Below, one piece after another: positions 45,826 through 57,281 of a DNA stretch of 64,000 bases. The notes below the pieces were generated by a model that saw only the letters and a program-made list of their open reading frames with translations, had not been told where the DNA came from and did no database searches. How positions within the stretch are numbered: the stretch's first letter is position 1; every line of letters begins with the position of its first letter. The position numbers were made by a program, and so were the translations under genes. The DNA is from Myotis daubentonii (Eukaryota; Chordata; Mammalia; Chiroptera; Vespertilionidae): positions 59,706,859-59,770,858 of the forward strand of contig NC_081852.1 in assembly GCF_963259705.1 (NCBI RefSeq), given 5' to 3'.

Positions 45826-46485
45826 TGAAGGATCAATGGAAAAAATGTCCTCGGTGAGGATGAGCAAACAGAAATGGTGTGGAAAATCGGCACACATACT
45901 ATTTTTCAGTGTCTTTGGATCCCACCACCGCCCCCATAAATATTCTAAGTAACTTCCAGTGGTCCACATACCAACTGTCCCCAGTGCTGGGCTCTGCACA
46001 GCAGCCCCTTCTTGGCCATTTGTGAGCAATGGAACTGTGGAGGCGGATGGTAATTAATGCCTCCGGAAAAGTCTGTCCTTGGCATGAAACACGATTCCCT
46101 CCCCATCAACGCAGGGAGTGTGGGTGCTGCGGCCCCGGCTGTGGGGCTGGGGGTGGGGTGGGTCTCAGGAGGGCCCTTGAACCCTCCCACTTGATGCCCA
46201 AGCAGCTGGGAGACCCTTTTTGGTTTTGAAATGGCCTAATGAACACTCTGTATTATTGTTGCAACAGAGCTGGTTTTGGCTTGCTGGGAAGGAATTGGGG
46301 TGTAGACTCAGATTAAAGGAAGAACAGTGCCGTCCACACTTTGCTGAAGGTGTTTCCCTTTTTGTAAAAATAGATTTTGCATCTTGTTTATCGATAATTT
46401 CTGGGAAGGGCAAGAGTGTGCATTTTCAAGCTAGCCATGCATCACAGGAGTTACATTGACAGTATAAAATGGTTTCATTTGTTTT
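45826..46485. other. intergenic, no gene recognised
   Basis: Unique sequence of mixed composition. The stretch 46,200-46,480 is low in CpG, non-repetitive and may be conserved. Confidence 0.4.
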
Positions 46486-46534
46486 TTTCATTCATTCATT
46501 CATTCATTCATTCATTCACTCATTCATTCATTCT
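46486..46534. repeat. (ATTC)n microsatellite
   Basis: Eleven to twelve near-perfect ATTC units, starting after 'tttttttcattc'. Confidence 0.95.
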
Positions 46535-49500
46535 CTTGTCACTCATTAATGTGCACAGTGATGAAATGTGCAACATTCCCGGGTCCTGGGGAAATTGCAG
46601 GCCTTCCCACTTGGGTGGAAAGACCGAGCTGACGGTGTTCCGTGGCCCCCTGTGCCCATGCTCTGTGAAGGAGAAAGAGATGGCGACCAGCTGTCTGGAG
46701 GCGCCAGGCCCACCCGAAAGCGACATGAGGTGGGCCTTGGAGAGAGGGAGGGTTGATGTGGATGAAGCAGCACGTCCAGGACAGGACCACCAAGTCCAGA
46801 CTGAACCAAGGGCTGCGGGACGAAGAACTCGCCCTCTAGGACGTCCCCTGTGACTGCCCAGGCATCACCTGTTTCTCCTGCAACACTCCCCCCCGTGCCC
46901 CCCTCCTCCCCGGACTTCTCACCCATGGGGCTGGGCCACTCTCTAAAGAGACTGTTCCTCTGCTCGCCTTTCCTGTGGGTCCTGTCTTCACTCACAAAGC
47001 TCGTGGGGAGGAGGTCTTGTCCCACGGAAGCATCCAGGAGAGGAGTGGAGGGGCAAGCACAGCGCGGGCTCAAACCCCGTCTTCTCCGGGACTCCCCGGC
47101 AGGTTCGCACCCGTGTGGCCTCTGGGGGCCTTCCTGGGGGTTTCTCTCTCCCTCAGGAGCGTGTCCTGCTGCTCCCCGAGAGGTGCGGGCTCAGTCCCCT
47201 GAGCTGCCCGGCCCCCACCCGGTCGGGGCCAGGGTGACTCGGTCCAGGAGCCGCCTCCTTCCACAGTGAGCTCAGGGCAGCAGGCACAGCTCCGCGGCTG
47301 TCCTGGTGCTGGCAAACGTCATTCCCGTCGTTCCCGGGGTGGGAAGGTGCTCAGGCTACCTGGGCCAGGCTCCGCCCTCCTCCCCTCCAGCCGCAGCCAA
47401 GCCCAGGCAAGCCATGGCGCTTGGCATCTTTTATTCATCGATCTCCGAGAGGAGGCTCCCACGGGACCGAGGCGGCAGCGTGAGTGATGGTGTTTAAAAG
47501 CGTCGTGCCACTTGATAGCAGGAGTGGAATTATTCTTGTAGAGCGACTCATCAATCTGTAAATATGGCTTTTTAATGCGTTTTCCTGTGGAAGGTCAAGT
47601 TTGAACGGAACAGCAGGAGTGGCGTCCTTGGGGGCTCGTTGCAGGTTTACTGATTGTTCTTCCGTAAGGACTCTGAATGGGACTTGTTGTTGGACGCCGT
47701 CCAGGAGAGGGTCCTTCTGCCGTGACAGGGCCACCGCCCGGGGTCCCCCGAGTGGAGGAGTCATTCTGCGGGAGCCACCGGAGAGAAAGGGCAGGAGCCC
47801 CGCGGCCGGGCCCTCCATCGGAGCGGGGCACAGTCGCCAGCGGGGAAGGGTCTTCCCAGGGCAGACGGGAGGCCGGAGCCCAGCCGCCCGGGTCACACCC
47901 AGCACAGAAGGTGGGCCTGGACCGGCCTCGTGTGCTACTCAAACGTAGGTCAAAATGAACCATGGGCTGAATGTAAAATGTGAACCACGCATCTTTGAGA
48001 ATAAAAGACAGCGCAGGAGAACTTACTTGGTATCCAGGGCTTGGCAAAGAGTCGCTCTTGACCCCAACAGTGTGGCGCAAAGGAGGGGGAAGCGATGCAA
48101 TGGACGCATCGACAGGAAAGTGTTCCGCGCTATGAGAAACCTGGGAGGAGGATGAGAAGGCAAGGGAAACGCCGAGAGAAAATGTTTGCAAATCCCCTGT
48201 TCCACAAAGAGTCGTTGCCTAAATGTACACAAACAGCGCTCGAAACCCAGCATTAAAAACACGAACGATCCCATTGAACGGCAGGCAAAGGTACGAAGAG
48301 GCATTTAACCAAACAGAATGTACCGACGGCAAAAAAGCCCGTGAACACAGATGGCCTCTCTAAAAACTACGCTCTCCGAGGGCCCGCCATCACCAGAGGC
48401 TCCTCCTCAGCCCCAGCACTGCCTTCCGCCAGCCCCCAGCGCGGCCCTGGCTTCCTGCTGGCGGCCCCTCGCGAGGTCTCCTTCGGAGCCCGTGGGACCT
48501 GCCCTCCTTCCAGGAACGGGCCTGCCACCTCCGCCAATTCCGGGAGATGTTTGGCCGCTGTCACCCCGAATAGCGCCTCTCTCCGCCTTCCTTTCATTCT
48601 TTCTTCACTTTCTGGAACTCTCACTGGACATTCGCCTTTTCCCTTAAACCCCATGTTTCTTGGCCTCACGTCGCGCGGCCCCTCCGGTGGTGTGTTCCGG
48701 GCAGTTCCTCCATCTCTCCCCGTCCACAAAGCACCTCTTCAGCGGGGTCTCATCTGCCTTTCAGTGCACGTGTTGTGTGTTCAACCCCAAACACCGCCTT
48801 TCATAGCTAAAAGGTTTATTAAATCGGTTTTAAAAATTCACCTGTTGTTTTTTTATAATCTCTCTTCAGCTGCAACTTGAGTACATTATTTTAAAATATT
48901 TTAAAAGAGTGCACTAAAATATTTAAATTTTATTTGACTGTATCAAGCACACATATTTTATATTCCATGTGCTGTGATCCTAACACTTTCCGTCTTTGGG
49001 GGTTTGGTTTTTCTGTTATAATTTTTCCTACAAACCTCCGTCAGGATGGCTTCTTTCCTCCGGGCTCTTGGATCCGTCCCTTTGGTCTTCCTCTGTGGCG
49101 TATGTCGGGGGCCGGGATCGCCGATGTCCGTCTTCAGAGGGTTCCTATTCTTACTGCCAGGGGCCTGGGGCCACCTTGCCTCCGGGACAACCTCACCCAC
49201 TGTTCACGTCCCACAGGGAATGTGAATTCTGACGCCGGCGCCCCAGGAGGCCAGCCTGCGGCTGTAATGTTCAGAGGAGGCCTTCTCTTCCCGCCACCTG
49301 GGATCCGGTGCCCAGGGCCGCAGCGGGGACTTGGGAAGGAGGTGTGTCCTTGGGCTCCCACCCCACCATCTCTGGGTGGATTTGGGAGCCGCATGGGTGG
49401 GGTGCCTCTTCTCGCGCAAAGTCAAGGCCAAGGCAGCATCCAGAGGGCCCTGGGCCCCAGCCTGGCCTGGGTTCTGGGAGGCACGAATCTCACCTGGGCA

Positions 49501-49892
49501 TGTGGAGGGAGCTCCCTGCGGGCAGAGAGGGCTGTGAGAGCCGAGAGGCGTCATCTCTGCCCTCTCCCGGGGCTATTTTATTTATATTATTTTCTTGTTT
49601 GCCTTTTCCTCTGAATGTGCCCAGGAAGTTGTCCCTTCTGAGGCAGGGGAGGCCCCAGAGGGGTGGCGGAGGGTGGCCTGCAGGTACCTGACAGGGTACC
49701 TGCGGGGAGCGGGCCTTCCAGAGTGCCCGGACCGGGTGGGTGAGGCTCTGAGCTGGTCGCTGGCTGGTGCTCCGCCCTCACACCTCAGGGCAGGAGGCCC
49801 CTCCGGCAGTGCCGCTCCTGGGGCCCCTGTGCATTTCGTGCGATTTCAGGGTGGCGCTCAGCACGCCTTGCACATGCAGGCTGTTCTGGTCT
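46535..49892. other. intergenic, no gene recognised
   Basis: GC-rich except for an AT-rich block at about 48,780-49,030. Frames of up to 226 codons (48,934-49,614 +) show no recognisable domain. No gene is called. Confidence 0.45.
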
Positions 49893-50515
49893 GATGTTCG
49901 TGTCTCTCCCCCCAAAGCCATATGTGGAAACCCAGCCCCCAGTGTGTGGTGTGTGGAGGCGAGGCCTTTGGGAGGCGACTAGGGCTGGATGAGGTCGTGA
50001 GGGCAGATCCCCCATGACTGGCCTGGTGTCCTTCTAAGGCAGTGGTTCTCAACCTTCCTCATGCCGCGACCCTTTAATACAGTTCCTCATGGTGTGGTGA
50101 CCCCCAACCATAAAATTACTTTCGTTGCTACTTCATCACTGTAATTTTGCTGCTGTTATGAATCGTCATGTAAATATCTGATATGCAGGATGTATTTTCA
50201 TTGTTACAAATTGAACATCATTAAAGCATAGTGATTCATCACAGAAACAATATGTAATTATGTATGTGTTTTCCAATGGTCTTAGGCGACCCCTGGGAAA
50301 GGGTCGTTCGACCTCCAGAGGGGTCGCGACCCACAGGTTGAGAACCGCTGTTCTAAGGGTCCTGGAGAGCTCACTCTCTCTGCTCTCTGCCATGTGAGGA
50401 CGCAGCGAGATGCGGCTGATGGGGAGCCAGAGAGCAGGTCCTCAGCCGCTTTCTCTGCCAGCACCGTGACCTTGGACTGACCGCCTCAGAGCTGTGAGAA
50501 GTGAAGGGGTGTGTG
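49893..50515. repeat. old interspersed repeat split by a hAT element
   Basis: 'tctgatgttcgtgtctctcc', 'ccatatgtggaaacccagcc', 'gaggcctttgggaggcgact', 'ggtcgtgagggcagatcccc' before the hAT and 'ggtcctggagagctcactct', 'gccatgtgaggacgcagcga', 'accttggactgaccgcctca', 'gagctgtgagaagtgaag' after it form one continuous, widespread mammalian repeat. I recognise the sequence but cannot name the family with certainty. The hAT element at 50,040 splits it cleanly. Confidence 0.6.
50040..50350 (+). mobile_element. short hAT element (URR1-like), copy 2, perfect TSD
   Basis: At 311 bp this is the longest of the three copies. The inverted ends are 'cagtggttctcaacc' and 'ggttgagaaccgctg'. The 8-bp target duplication TTCTAAGG is perfect (50,032-50,039 and 50,351-50,358), diagnostic for hAT transposition. 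The interior includes 'gcgaccctttaatacagttc', 'tcgttgctacttcatcactg' and 'ggtcgcgacccacagg'. It has no transposase and is inserted in an older interspersed repeat. Confidence 0.95.
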
Positions 50516-50782
50516 TCCCCGTCGGTGGTACTCGTTGGAGCAGCTGCAGTGGGGGCTCAGACACAGGATACTCTCTTACTGAGCTACCGTGACCCAGGCC
50601 CCACCCTAGACAGCGGGGACACTGCCGTGACCAAGGAACAGAGAAAGAGGTGAACACGGGACACCTATAGTTCACCCACTTCCAGGACATCCCACCTCTG
50701 TGCCCACACACAGCCCTGTGCTTCCTCCCTGTGCTCCCGCAGGAGCCTGCTGAGTGGCTGCGACTTACCTCTGGCTTCCTTT
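50516..50782. other. intergenic, no gene recognised
   Basis: Short unique stretch, possibly with faint L2 similarity around 50,575-50,650 ('ctagacagcggggacactgc', 'cgtgaccaaggaacagag'). Confidence 0.35.
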
Positions 50783-50865
50783 GGGGGAAACTGCACCCAC
50801 AGAGATGGCAGGACTTCTCCAAGGTCACAGGTCCCCCCAGGACAGAGCAGGGCCCAGACTGAGGT
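50783..50865 (+). repeat. MIR SINE fragment
   Basis: 'gggggaaactgcacccacag', 'agatggcaggacttctccaa', 'ggtcacaggtcc' and 'gacagagcagggcccagact' match the MIR order 'gaggaaactgaggcacagagagg...cttgcccaaggtcacacagc...ggcagagccgggactcgaac'. Confidence 0.6.
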
Positions 50866-51538
50866 CTTGAGGGGCCGCCTTCTGTGTGACAGCCATTGGT
50901 TGGGCCAAACCTCTCTCACGAATGGGCACTTGAGGTCCAGTGACATCAGGGACCTGGAGGGACAGCATCCCTATGACCCCCCCATAGGGCTTGGAGGCGG
51001 GGTCATGGGGCGTCTATCCCCCCACCTCCTGTGGGCCCTAGGAAATGGCTGCGTGGAGGGAGGGTCTGCCACTTGGCTGGGTCATCGCCCCCTGCCTGGC
51101 CTTGGGGCAGCTCGGACGCTCACAGGGCAGGCTTTTCAGCAGTGGGCTGTCCTGGCTGTCCCTCCACCAGTGTCCTCATGAAAAATCCCACTCTCAGGGC
51201 CCCGTTGCATGTGTGCCTGCACATTTCACCACTTAGCTCTTAAATAATCACAACTTTTGCCCTGTCTAATTTTGAACATGGAAAAAGGGCAGAAGTCGGG
51301 TGCCCCCGAGATTGGTCCCGGAGCCAGTATATTTCCATATGTTTATTAATGAGCGGAGAGTCAGAGGGAAGGTTAAGTGGCAGAATCGCTGAGCGCACAG
51401 AATTATCTAAGCTAACAGTTCAGGGAAGAAAACACAGGCTATCTTCTAACACATTCTATTTTTTTTTTCTCTCACCCTAAGAATATTTTATCAAGGAGAA
51501 AAATATTAGGACAATCAATGGTGTATCGTTAGTCATTG
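50866..51538. other. intergenic, no gene recognised
   Basis: GC-rich, then AT-rich low-CpG sequence at 51,235-51,480 that may be conserved noncoding DNA. No gene. Confidence 0.4.
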
Positions 51539-51540
51539 CC

Positions 51541-51587
<47 letters not shown>

Positions 51588-51590
51588 TTT
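51539..51590. repeat. (TTTA)n microsatellite
   Basis: About 13 perfect TTTA/ATTT units. Confidence 0.97.
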
Positions 51591-52561
51591 TGCTGTCAAG
51601 AAATAATTTACAATCAGGAGTAGGGCATTTGGATGAAAAGGATTCTGATTGCCGAATTCAGAGTCGTCCCCTCGCAGGAGGTGGAGCTGGTCGGTAAAGT
51701 CAAAGACCCATGGCCCAGACTCTGAGGAGGAGGAAAGAGGGGAGCCTGTCCGGAGGCCAAAGCTGGACGTGCCCACCTGGCCCGAGCATCCCTGGCCACT
51801 GGGTCTGTCAAAGGACCCACTTCTGCCCTGTGCTTGGCGCACCTGCTCTCGGGCGGGACTCAGATGTCGACGGTCACGTTGCCCAGCGAGCCTGCGTGGG
51901 GACCGCCATCGGGCGGCTCACATGCTCCACCAGGGGCGGCCTTTGGTGACCGTCTCAGTTGTGGTCAGCTGGGCACAGGCAGGCAGGTGCGAACCGCCAG
52001 GATCCCCGCTTCCCAGCCGGCGTCTCCCCCAGATCTGCTCTCCTGGCGCCACTCACCAAGGCGCCTGGAGCTACATCATGAGATCAGACCTTGACCTTTG
52101 CAGTTGGTGCTAATTTGAACCTGGTTGGAGGTGCAGCCAGAGCTGAGCTGCAGAGAGAAATGGGCGCCTTCAGTGCTCATTGCCAGGGTCTCGCCTGCTC
52201 TGCGGCCGGCTCCGCGGGGCTTCCCTCGATCTCCTGTGACATCATCCCAGCGAGATAGCGTTGGAACTGCATCCATCACCCACACCCTCCCCCACCCCAG
52301 CCCCAGCCGCCGCTCCTGAATTATTTCCAATTAGCGGATTTGTCATAACACGTGTCCAGCCGTGGCCTCTCTTACATGTCAGCATGTGGCACGGCCACGT
52401 GCAATTAGGCTGAGTGACGGCCACCGTGACTCCCTACAGGGACAGGAATGATGGCAATTCCCACCAACGGGCCTCTGCCTCGTCCTTCTCTGGGAGCCCA
52501 GCCACTGCCTGTGGGGTCGGATTTGACAGCGACCTGACTCTGCTCCACACAACCTCTGCGC
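51591..52561. other. intergenic, no gene recognised
   Basis: Unique sequence without recognisable gene or repeat. Confidence 0.45.
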
Positions 52562-52773
52562 CAGCGGTTCTCAACCTTCTGGCCCTTTAAATACAGTTCC
52601 TCATGTGGTGACCCAACCATAAAATTATTTTCGTTGCTACTTCATAACTGTAATGTTGCTACTGTTATGAATCATAATGTAAATATCTGATATGCAGGAT
52701 GGTCTTAGGTGACCCCTGTGAAAGGGTCGTTCGACCGCCAAAGGGGTCGCGACCCACAGGTTGAGAACCGCTG
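52562..52773 (+). mobile_element. short hAT element (URR1-like), copy 3, with TSD
   Basis: The 212-bp element has ends 'cagcggttctcaacc' and 'ggttgagaaccgctg'. The 8-bp target duplication is 'ctctgcgc' (52,554-52,561) against 'ctctacgc' (52,774-52,781), with one mismatch consistent with CpG decay. It has the same orientation as copy 2 but lacks about 75-100 internal bases present there (the region around the 'cattgttacaaattgaacat' of copy 2). Confidence 0.94.
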
Positions 52774-55700
52774 CTCTACGCATTCCAGCACGCAGGGCAT
52801 TCTGTGTCTGTCTGAGAGAAACAGACAGAAAGGTGATGGACAGACAGACACTGTAGACTGTGTGACAGGCTGTGGGGTGGGGTGTCCCCGTGGTCTGTCT
52901 GTCCCACAATGGGCTACTGAATTTCCAGTAGAAGCGCATTTGCCTGAACTCCTGGATGTCCCCAGTGAGGTATTATTCTGCTGTGGATAAGGGGGGTCCT
53001 CCAAGAAACTTTCAAAATGAGGAGATACCCTCCTGCTATGATATTGAGTGAAAAATAAGATCTAAAGGTCTGCATAGGACAAGCTGGAATTAAAACTATT
53101 CATTATAAATGCAATGTTATTAGATAACTAATAACTAATGTCTAATCTATACAACATATTTATCATCTTACATATGGAGAGAGATTAATAGAAAAAAAAT
53201 ACTGTGGAGGGGAGGCCCCGAAGGGCCACACCCGTTTCCCTGCCCGAGTTCGATTCACCGTGCTTCCGGCGCCTTCCAGACACGCTGCCGTAACACGCGG
53301 CCAGTAAAGTGACAATGAGGCCCTTCATCAGACCAGCGCACTCCCGTCCGTCCACACTGGTGTCGTGGCCACCGCCTGCCTCGGTTTACCTTTCTATGCT
53401 CCCATTTCCGGGCCCCATGGATGGCCTCTCCTCTCCCAATCTGTGCTGGCCAGGTGATCTGTCCACACCTGGATTTCCGTGGCAGGGGACAGCTGTCCCA
53501 CTCAATTCTTGTGCTAATTCTAGTTCTGAACCTCCATCCAAGACTGTGCCCTGAGCCCCAGACTGAAGCTTCCACTGTGACCCATGTGGCCCCGAGCCTT
53601 CAGAGTCACCACAACCAGCCTTCCTCTCTTTTCTGCCGCCCCCGCCCCCACCCGCACCAAGGCTCCTCACGCGGGGAGGGGTGCTTGGCTGCGCTTACTC
53701 CAAGTTGAGCAGAGCTGTGGGATTCGCTCCCACTCATCTCCTCGCTCTGATGAGTCAGGTATCCAACTGCCAACTTGCCTCCTCCCGCGGAGACGCCTCC
53801 CGCTTGCCTGCGTGGCTTCCATCCAGGGCTCCTGGTCCCACAGTTGGAGATTTTTCAGGAGGGAAGAACCCGGCAGGGTCAGCATTTGCTTGGAAAGTCG
53901 TTCTGGCGTTTGGGCGGAGCAGGGCACTCCTGAGGTGACATCTTGCGCCCCCCCCCCCGCCCCCCCATTCCCCTGGGTTTATTTTAACTCAGCAGGCCTG
54001 AAAAAACAGCACTTTTGTCTCTCTCTCCTTCTGATTCTTATATTTTAAAACAACAGAGTAAAATAATTTGAAAGAAAAACCTACAGGCTGCAAAATCGTG
54101 TTTCACTGATCTCTCCCTAACACCCAACATTATTTCTTCCCCAAAGGTAAAAACAATTAGCATGTGTAGCTATTCACGCATGGATCTACGCTTGCTTAGG
54201 TGCTATCCTCACCTCAGCTGGGATTTCTGCTGGTGTCGCCTGAATAATATGGGCAGACTTTAGGTTGTTTTCATTGGTTAGGAGAACTTAAGACTCGATT
54301 GTGTAGAAAGCTCTTTATAAAGAAAACTTCTCACTGTGATTTATTATCCGAGTGTATGGGGCACCAGCCCGGGCCCTGCCCAGGTCTGACCCATGGGGGT
54401 GCTGACAGGTCAGTAGACCTGCCAGCCAGCAGCACAGGTCTGCCTGGCACCGGACCTCTGCTCACAGATGGGCTGGCTCCCATCTCTGGTCCTCTGAGGG
54501 AGCAGTGCTTTTTGCTCTGAGTCACTAAAATCCCCGTGGGGATGCGTGTCTCCCATCCACGGGGGTGTAGGGCTGTTCCTGGGTGTGTGGTGGTGGGGGG
54601 AGGGTCCCTGAGATGAAATGAGAGCCAGAAGCAGGGGAAGAGCCCTTACCCTGGGTGCCCCATCATCTCACTTCATCTTGGAAACCGCCCTGCGTGTGTC
54701 CCTAGAATTAGCGGCAGCAGGGTATGGCCAAGGGGCCCAAAGCATGTGTCAAGTGAATACAGTGAGGCCTGGCAGAGGAGTGTGGCCGCTTTGAGGCTCT
54801 CTGAGTGAACGAACAGTCCCTCGTCACTTCCAGCTCGGGCTCGGCGCTGAGTCAAGCAGCTGCCCAAGGCGCCTTGCGCCCGGGGCACACCCAGGGCAGC
54901 CAGGGAGGGAACATGGATCACCGGTTGACAAACTCGGACTTTAGCAAAACCACTCCAAGGACAGAGCTGTGTGGGGATGGGGTGAGACACCCTGCCAGTG
55001 CCTGAGGAAGCTGCCACAGATGGCTGAACCCCGCCTTCCCGGGAGCGTGGGGTCAGTGCGTGTAGCATGTTGTGCAGAGAGCACCAGGCAAGCCGGGCTT
55101 TGCCATGGTTGGTCCCCAGGCCCAGCTTCCAAACGACGGAGAAGGGTAAAGAGTGCTTACTCAAACAGGGGTCCCATTACCTGCCTAAAGATGCCTCCTC
55201 AGTACCTTAGTCTGGCTGTGCCCATCAAGGTTAAGACACATCACCTTTGTGGGCACTCACAAACATAGGCACAGGAATTAAAAGCTTAAGTTGAATAATA
55301 ACAGGCTTCAAATCTGCTGAGCTTTCTGATTTTAGGTGAGGGGGAAAAAAAAAACACAACAAAATCTTGCCAGTACTTTTGCATCAAAGAAAGAGATAAA
55401 TTTGCTAATTGAAAAATGGAGAAAAATATGGAGATGCCAGCTATGCAAATTAACATATGCCCAGATCTAAAAGAAATCCTGCCAGAGCAGGAGGAAATTC
55501 AGCAAATTAGGGTTATGTGGAAACATCCCTGAAAGAAAATGGAACGGACTCAGGTGGCTTAGTTTGTGCCTCGGAGGGCGGTGTGGACCAGGTCAGAGGT
55601 GATTAGGAGCACGTGTTTGGAGAGTCCCAGGTGTGTTGGTGGGGGCAGGCAGGTGAATGCACGCTGTCCCGCCCAGGTCAGGGCGGGTTTTTTCTGCATG

Positions 55701-56360
55701 CTCTTGAATGCAAGCCTCATAACACCCCTTCTGCTTGGAGCAGCAGGAAGCCGTCACCAGGCCTCCCAAGAAGCACCGGGCTTGAGCCGCAGGTAACTGG
55801 TTGGGCTTCTCCACTTAGCGACCTGAGGACCTAATTAGCACGCGAAGTCTCCATCCCGCCCCAGCACAAGTCGTCCATGACTGAGCGAGGTTCCCAGAGC
55901 TGCTATTGCTGCCAGGGGATCACAAGCAAGTGATTGGGCCTCCCAGGGACCGGGTCTGTGGCAGGAGGGAGGTCGCGGGAGCTATTGGGAAGCTCGCCGC
56001 CTGGCGGTGACGGCTCTGGAGCAGCGCCGAGCCAGGCTGTGGGCCAGCCAGGGTCCGAGGAAGGGTTTGTCCTTGGCCCCAGGCAGCTCACGGTGCACTG
56101 CAGGGGCCGCGTGCGGTGGGTAGAGGAGGAGCACAGTTCTGTGCCTACGGGAACCCACGACTAGTTTACAGTGGGCTTCTCGCGGGAACCAGGGCAAAGG
56201 CCTGTGCAAAGGCCCGGAGGCGACCTGCCTGGTGCGTTGCACAGAAGTTAGTGGAGCGTGGGGTAGAGGCCGCGTGGAAAGAGGACCCGCTGGGGGCTTA
56301 GGAAAGTGTTTGGCACATTTTCCCAAGAGAAATCTGCTCATCCCCAGCGGCAATCAGCGC
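52774..56360. other. intergenic upstream of TCERG1L, no gene recognised
   Basis: No gene was recognised. An AT-rich patch at 53,040-53,200, a poly-C run of 11 (53,948-53,958) and AT-rich DNA at 54,040-54,350 and 55,270-55,530 are visible. It is the likely upstream regulatory region of the gene that starts at 57 kb, but no specific elements can be supported. Confidence 0.45.
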
Positions 56361-56959
56361 CGCCTAGCGTCGGGGTCTGCGACCAGCACGCCCTCGGGCC
56401 CTGCGCCCTTGACCCAAGTAAAGCCAGGCAGAGAGAGGACCTTGCGCGGTCCCGGCGGCGGGACGTGCCCGGCTTGTGCGCGGCCACCTGGGCCTCGGCT
56501 CGCCACCGCGCGTGGATTCCGGCTCCGGGCTCCAGCGCTTTGCGCACCGTTGCGAGGGCCAGCGGCTTCCAGCGGCCGCCCGAGAGCCCGGGGGCGCCAT
56601 CCGCGGGATCCCGGCCAGGCGCGCCCTCAGCTCCCAGCGCCCCCGTCCGCCCCGCCTGCCCAGGGGTCCAGAGGCGCGGGAGCGCCGAGCCCGGGAGGGG
56701 TGCAGGCGGTCAGGCGGGGGCCGGGAGTCTGGGGGCGCGGGCGGGCGGGGCCCGGGCTGAGGTCCGGGGGGCGGTGGCTGCGCGGCGGCCGCGCTCGGAG
56801 GGGAGGACGGTGGGCGGGAGGAGGGGCTCTCCGCGCGGGGCAGGGGCGGAGCGAGCGGCGGCGCCGCGGAACCAAGTGAGTTCGCTCCGGAGCCCGTGCT
56901 GTGGCCGGCCGCACCTCCGGCGCCCGCCCGCCGCCCCCGCCGCCGCCGCCCGCGCGGGG

Positions 56960-56965
56960 ATGTAG
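56960..56965 (+). promoter_or_regulatory. start-stop upstream ORF (ATG-TAG)
   Basis: ATG (56,960-56,962) is directly followed by TAG (56,963-56,965), then one G, then the predicted TCERG1L start ATG at 56,967. The upstream ATG has G at -3. Such one-codon uORFs are known to stall ribosomes and damp translation of the following frame. Whether it is transcribed depends on the true transcription start. Confidence 0.6.
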
Positions 56966-56966
56966 G

Positions 56967-57281
56967 ATGCTGGTGGGCGCCAGGCTCCAGCGGCGGCGGC
57001 GGCAGCCTCTCCTTTGGCCGATGAATGCAGACCCGCCGCCGCCGCCGCCCTGGGTTTGGATGGTCCCCGGCTCGACCGGGCTGCTCCGGCTGGGCGCTGG
57101 GGTCGCGCCCCCGCCCGTGCTGCTCGCAGCGGCCCAGCCCCCCGCCGCTCCGCTGCTCCCGGGGCTGCCCGGCTGGCAAGCCCCCGGTGAGCCTCTGCTG
57201 CCGCTGGTGCCGCTGCCCTCTGCGCCAGACCACGCCGCCGCCGCCGCCGCCGCGCACTACTACCCGCTGCTCCACGGGCAG
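56967..57281 (+). CDS. TCERG1L exon 1 (coding part), transcription elongation regulator 1-like
   Basis: This is the first coding exon of a gene I identify as TCERG1L, a paralogue of the nuclear WW/FF-domain factor TCERG1 (CA150), which couples RNA polymerase II elongation and splicing. The 105 codons encode a short basic start (RLQRRRRQ), a proline run followed by WVWMVPGS, a Pro/Leu/Ala-rich low-complexity region, and an alanine run before HYYPLLHGQ. The identification rests on recognising this unusual N-terminus together with exons 2 and 3. The start is the first in-frame ATG after a TGA at 56,877. A second in-frame ATG (57,021, before NADPPPPPP) is an alternative. The exon ends CAG|GTAACG in phase 0. 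It is a partial gene: the later WW and FF domains lie beyond the window. Its function is poorly known; a role in transcription elongation is inferred from TCERG1. Confidence 0.82.

Noticed and set aside
48934..49614. 226-codon + frame
   Set aside because: No family resemblance. It crosses an AT-rich to GC-rich boundary and ends in a hydrophobic run from 'ttatttatattattttcttg', which is a chance product.
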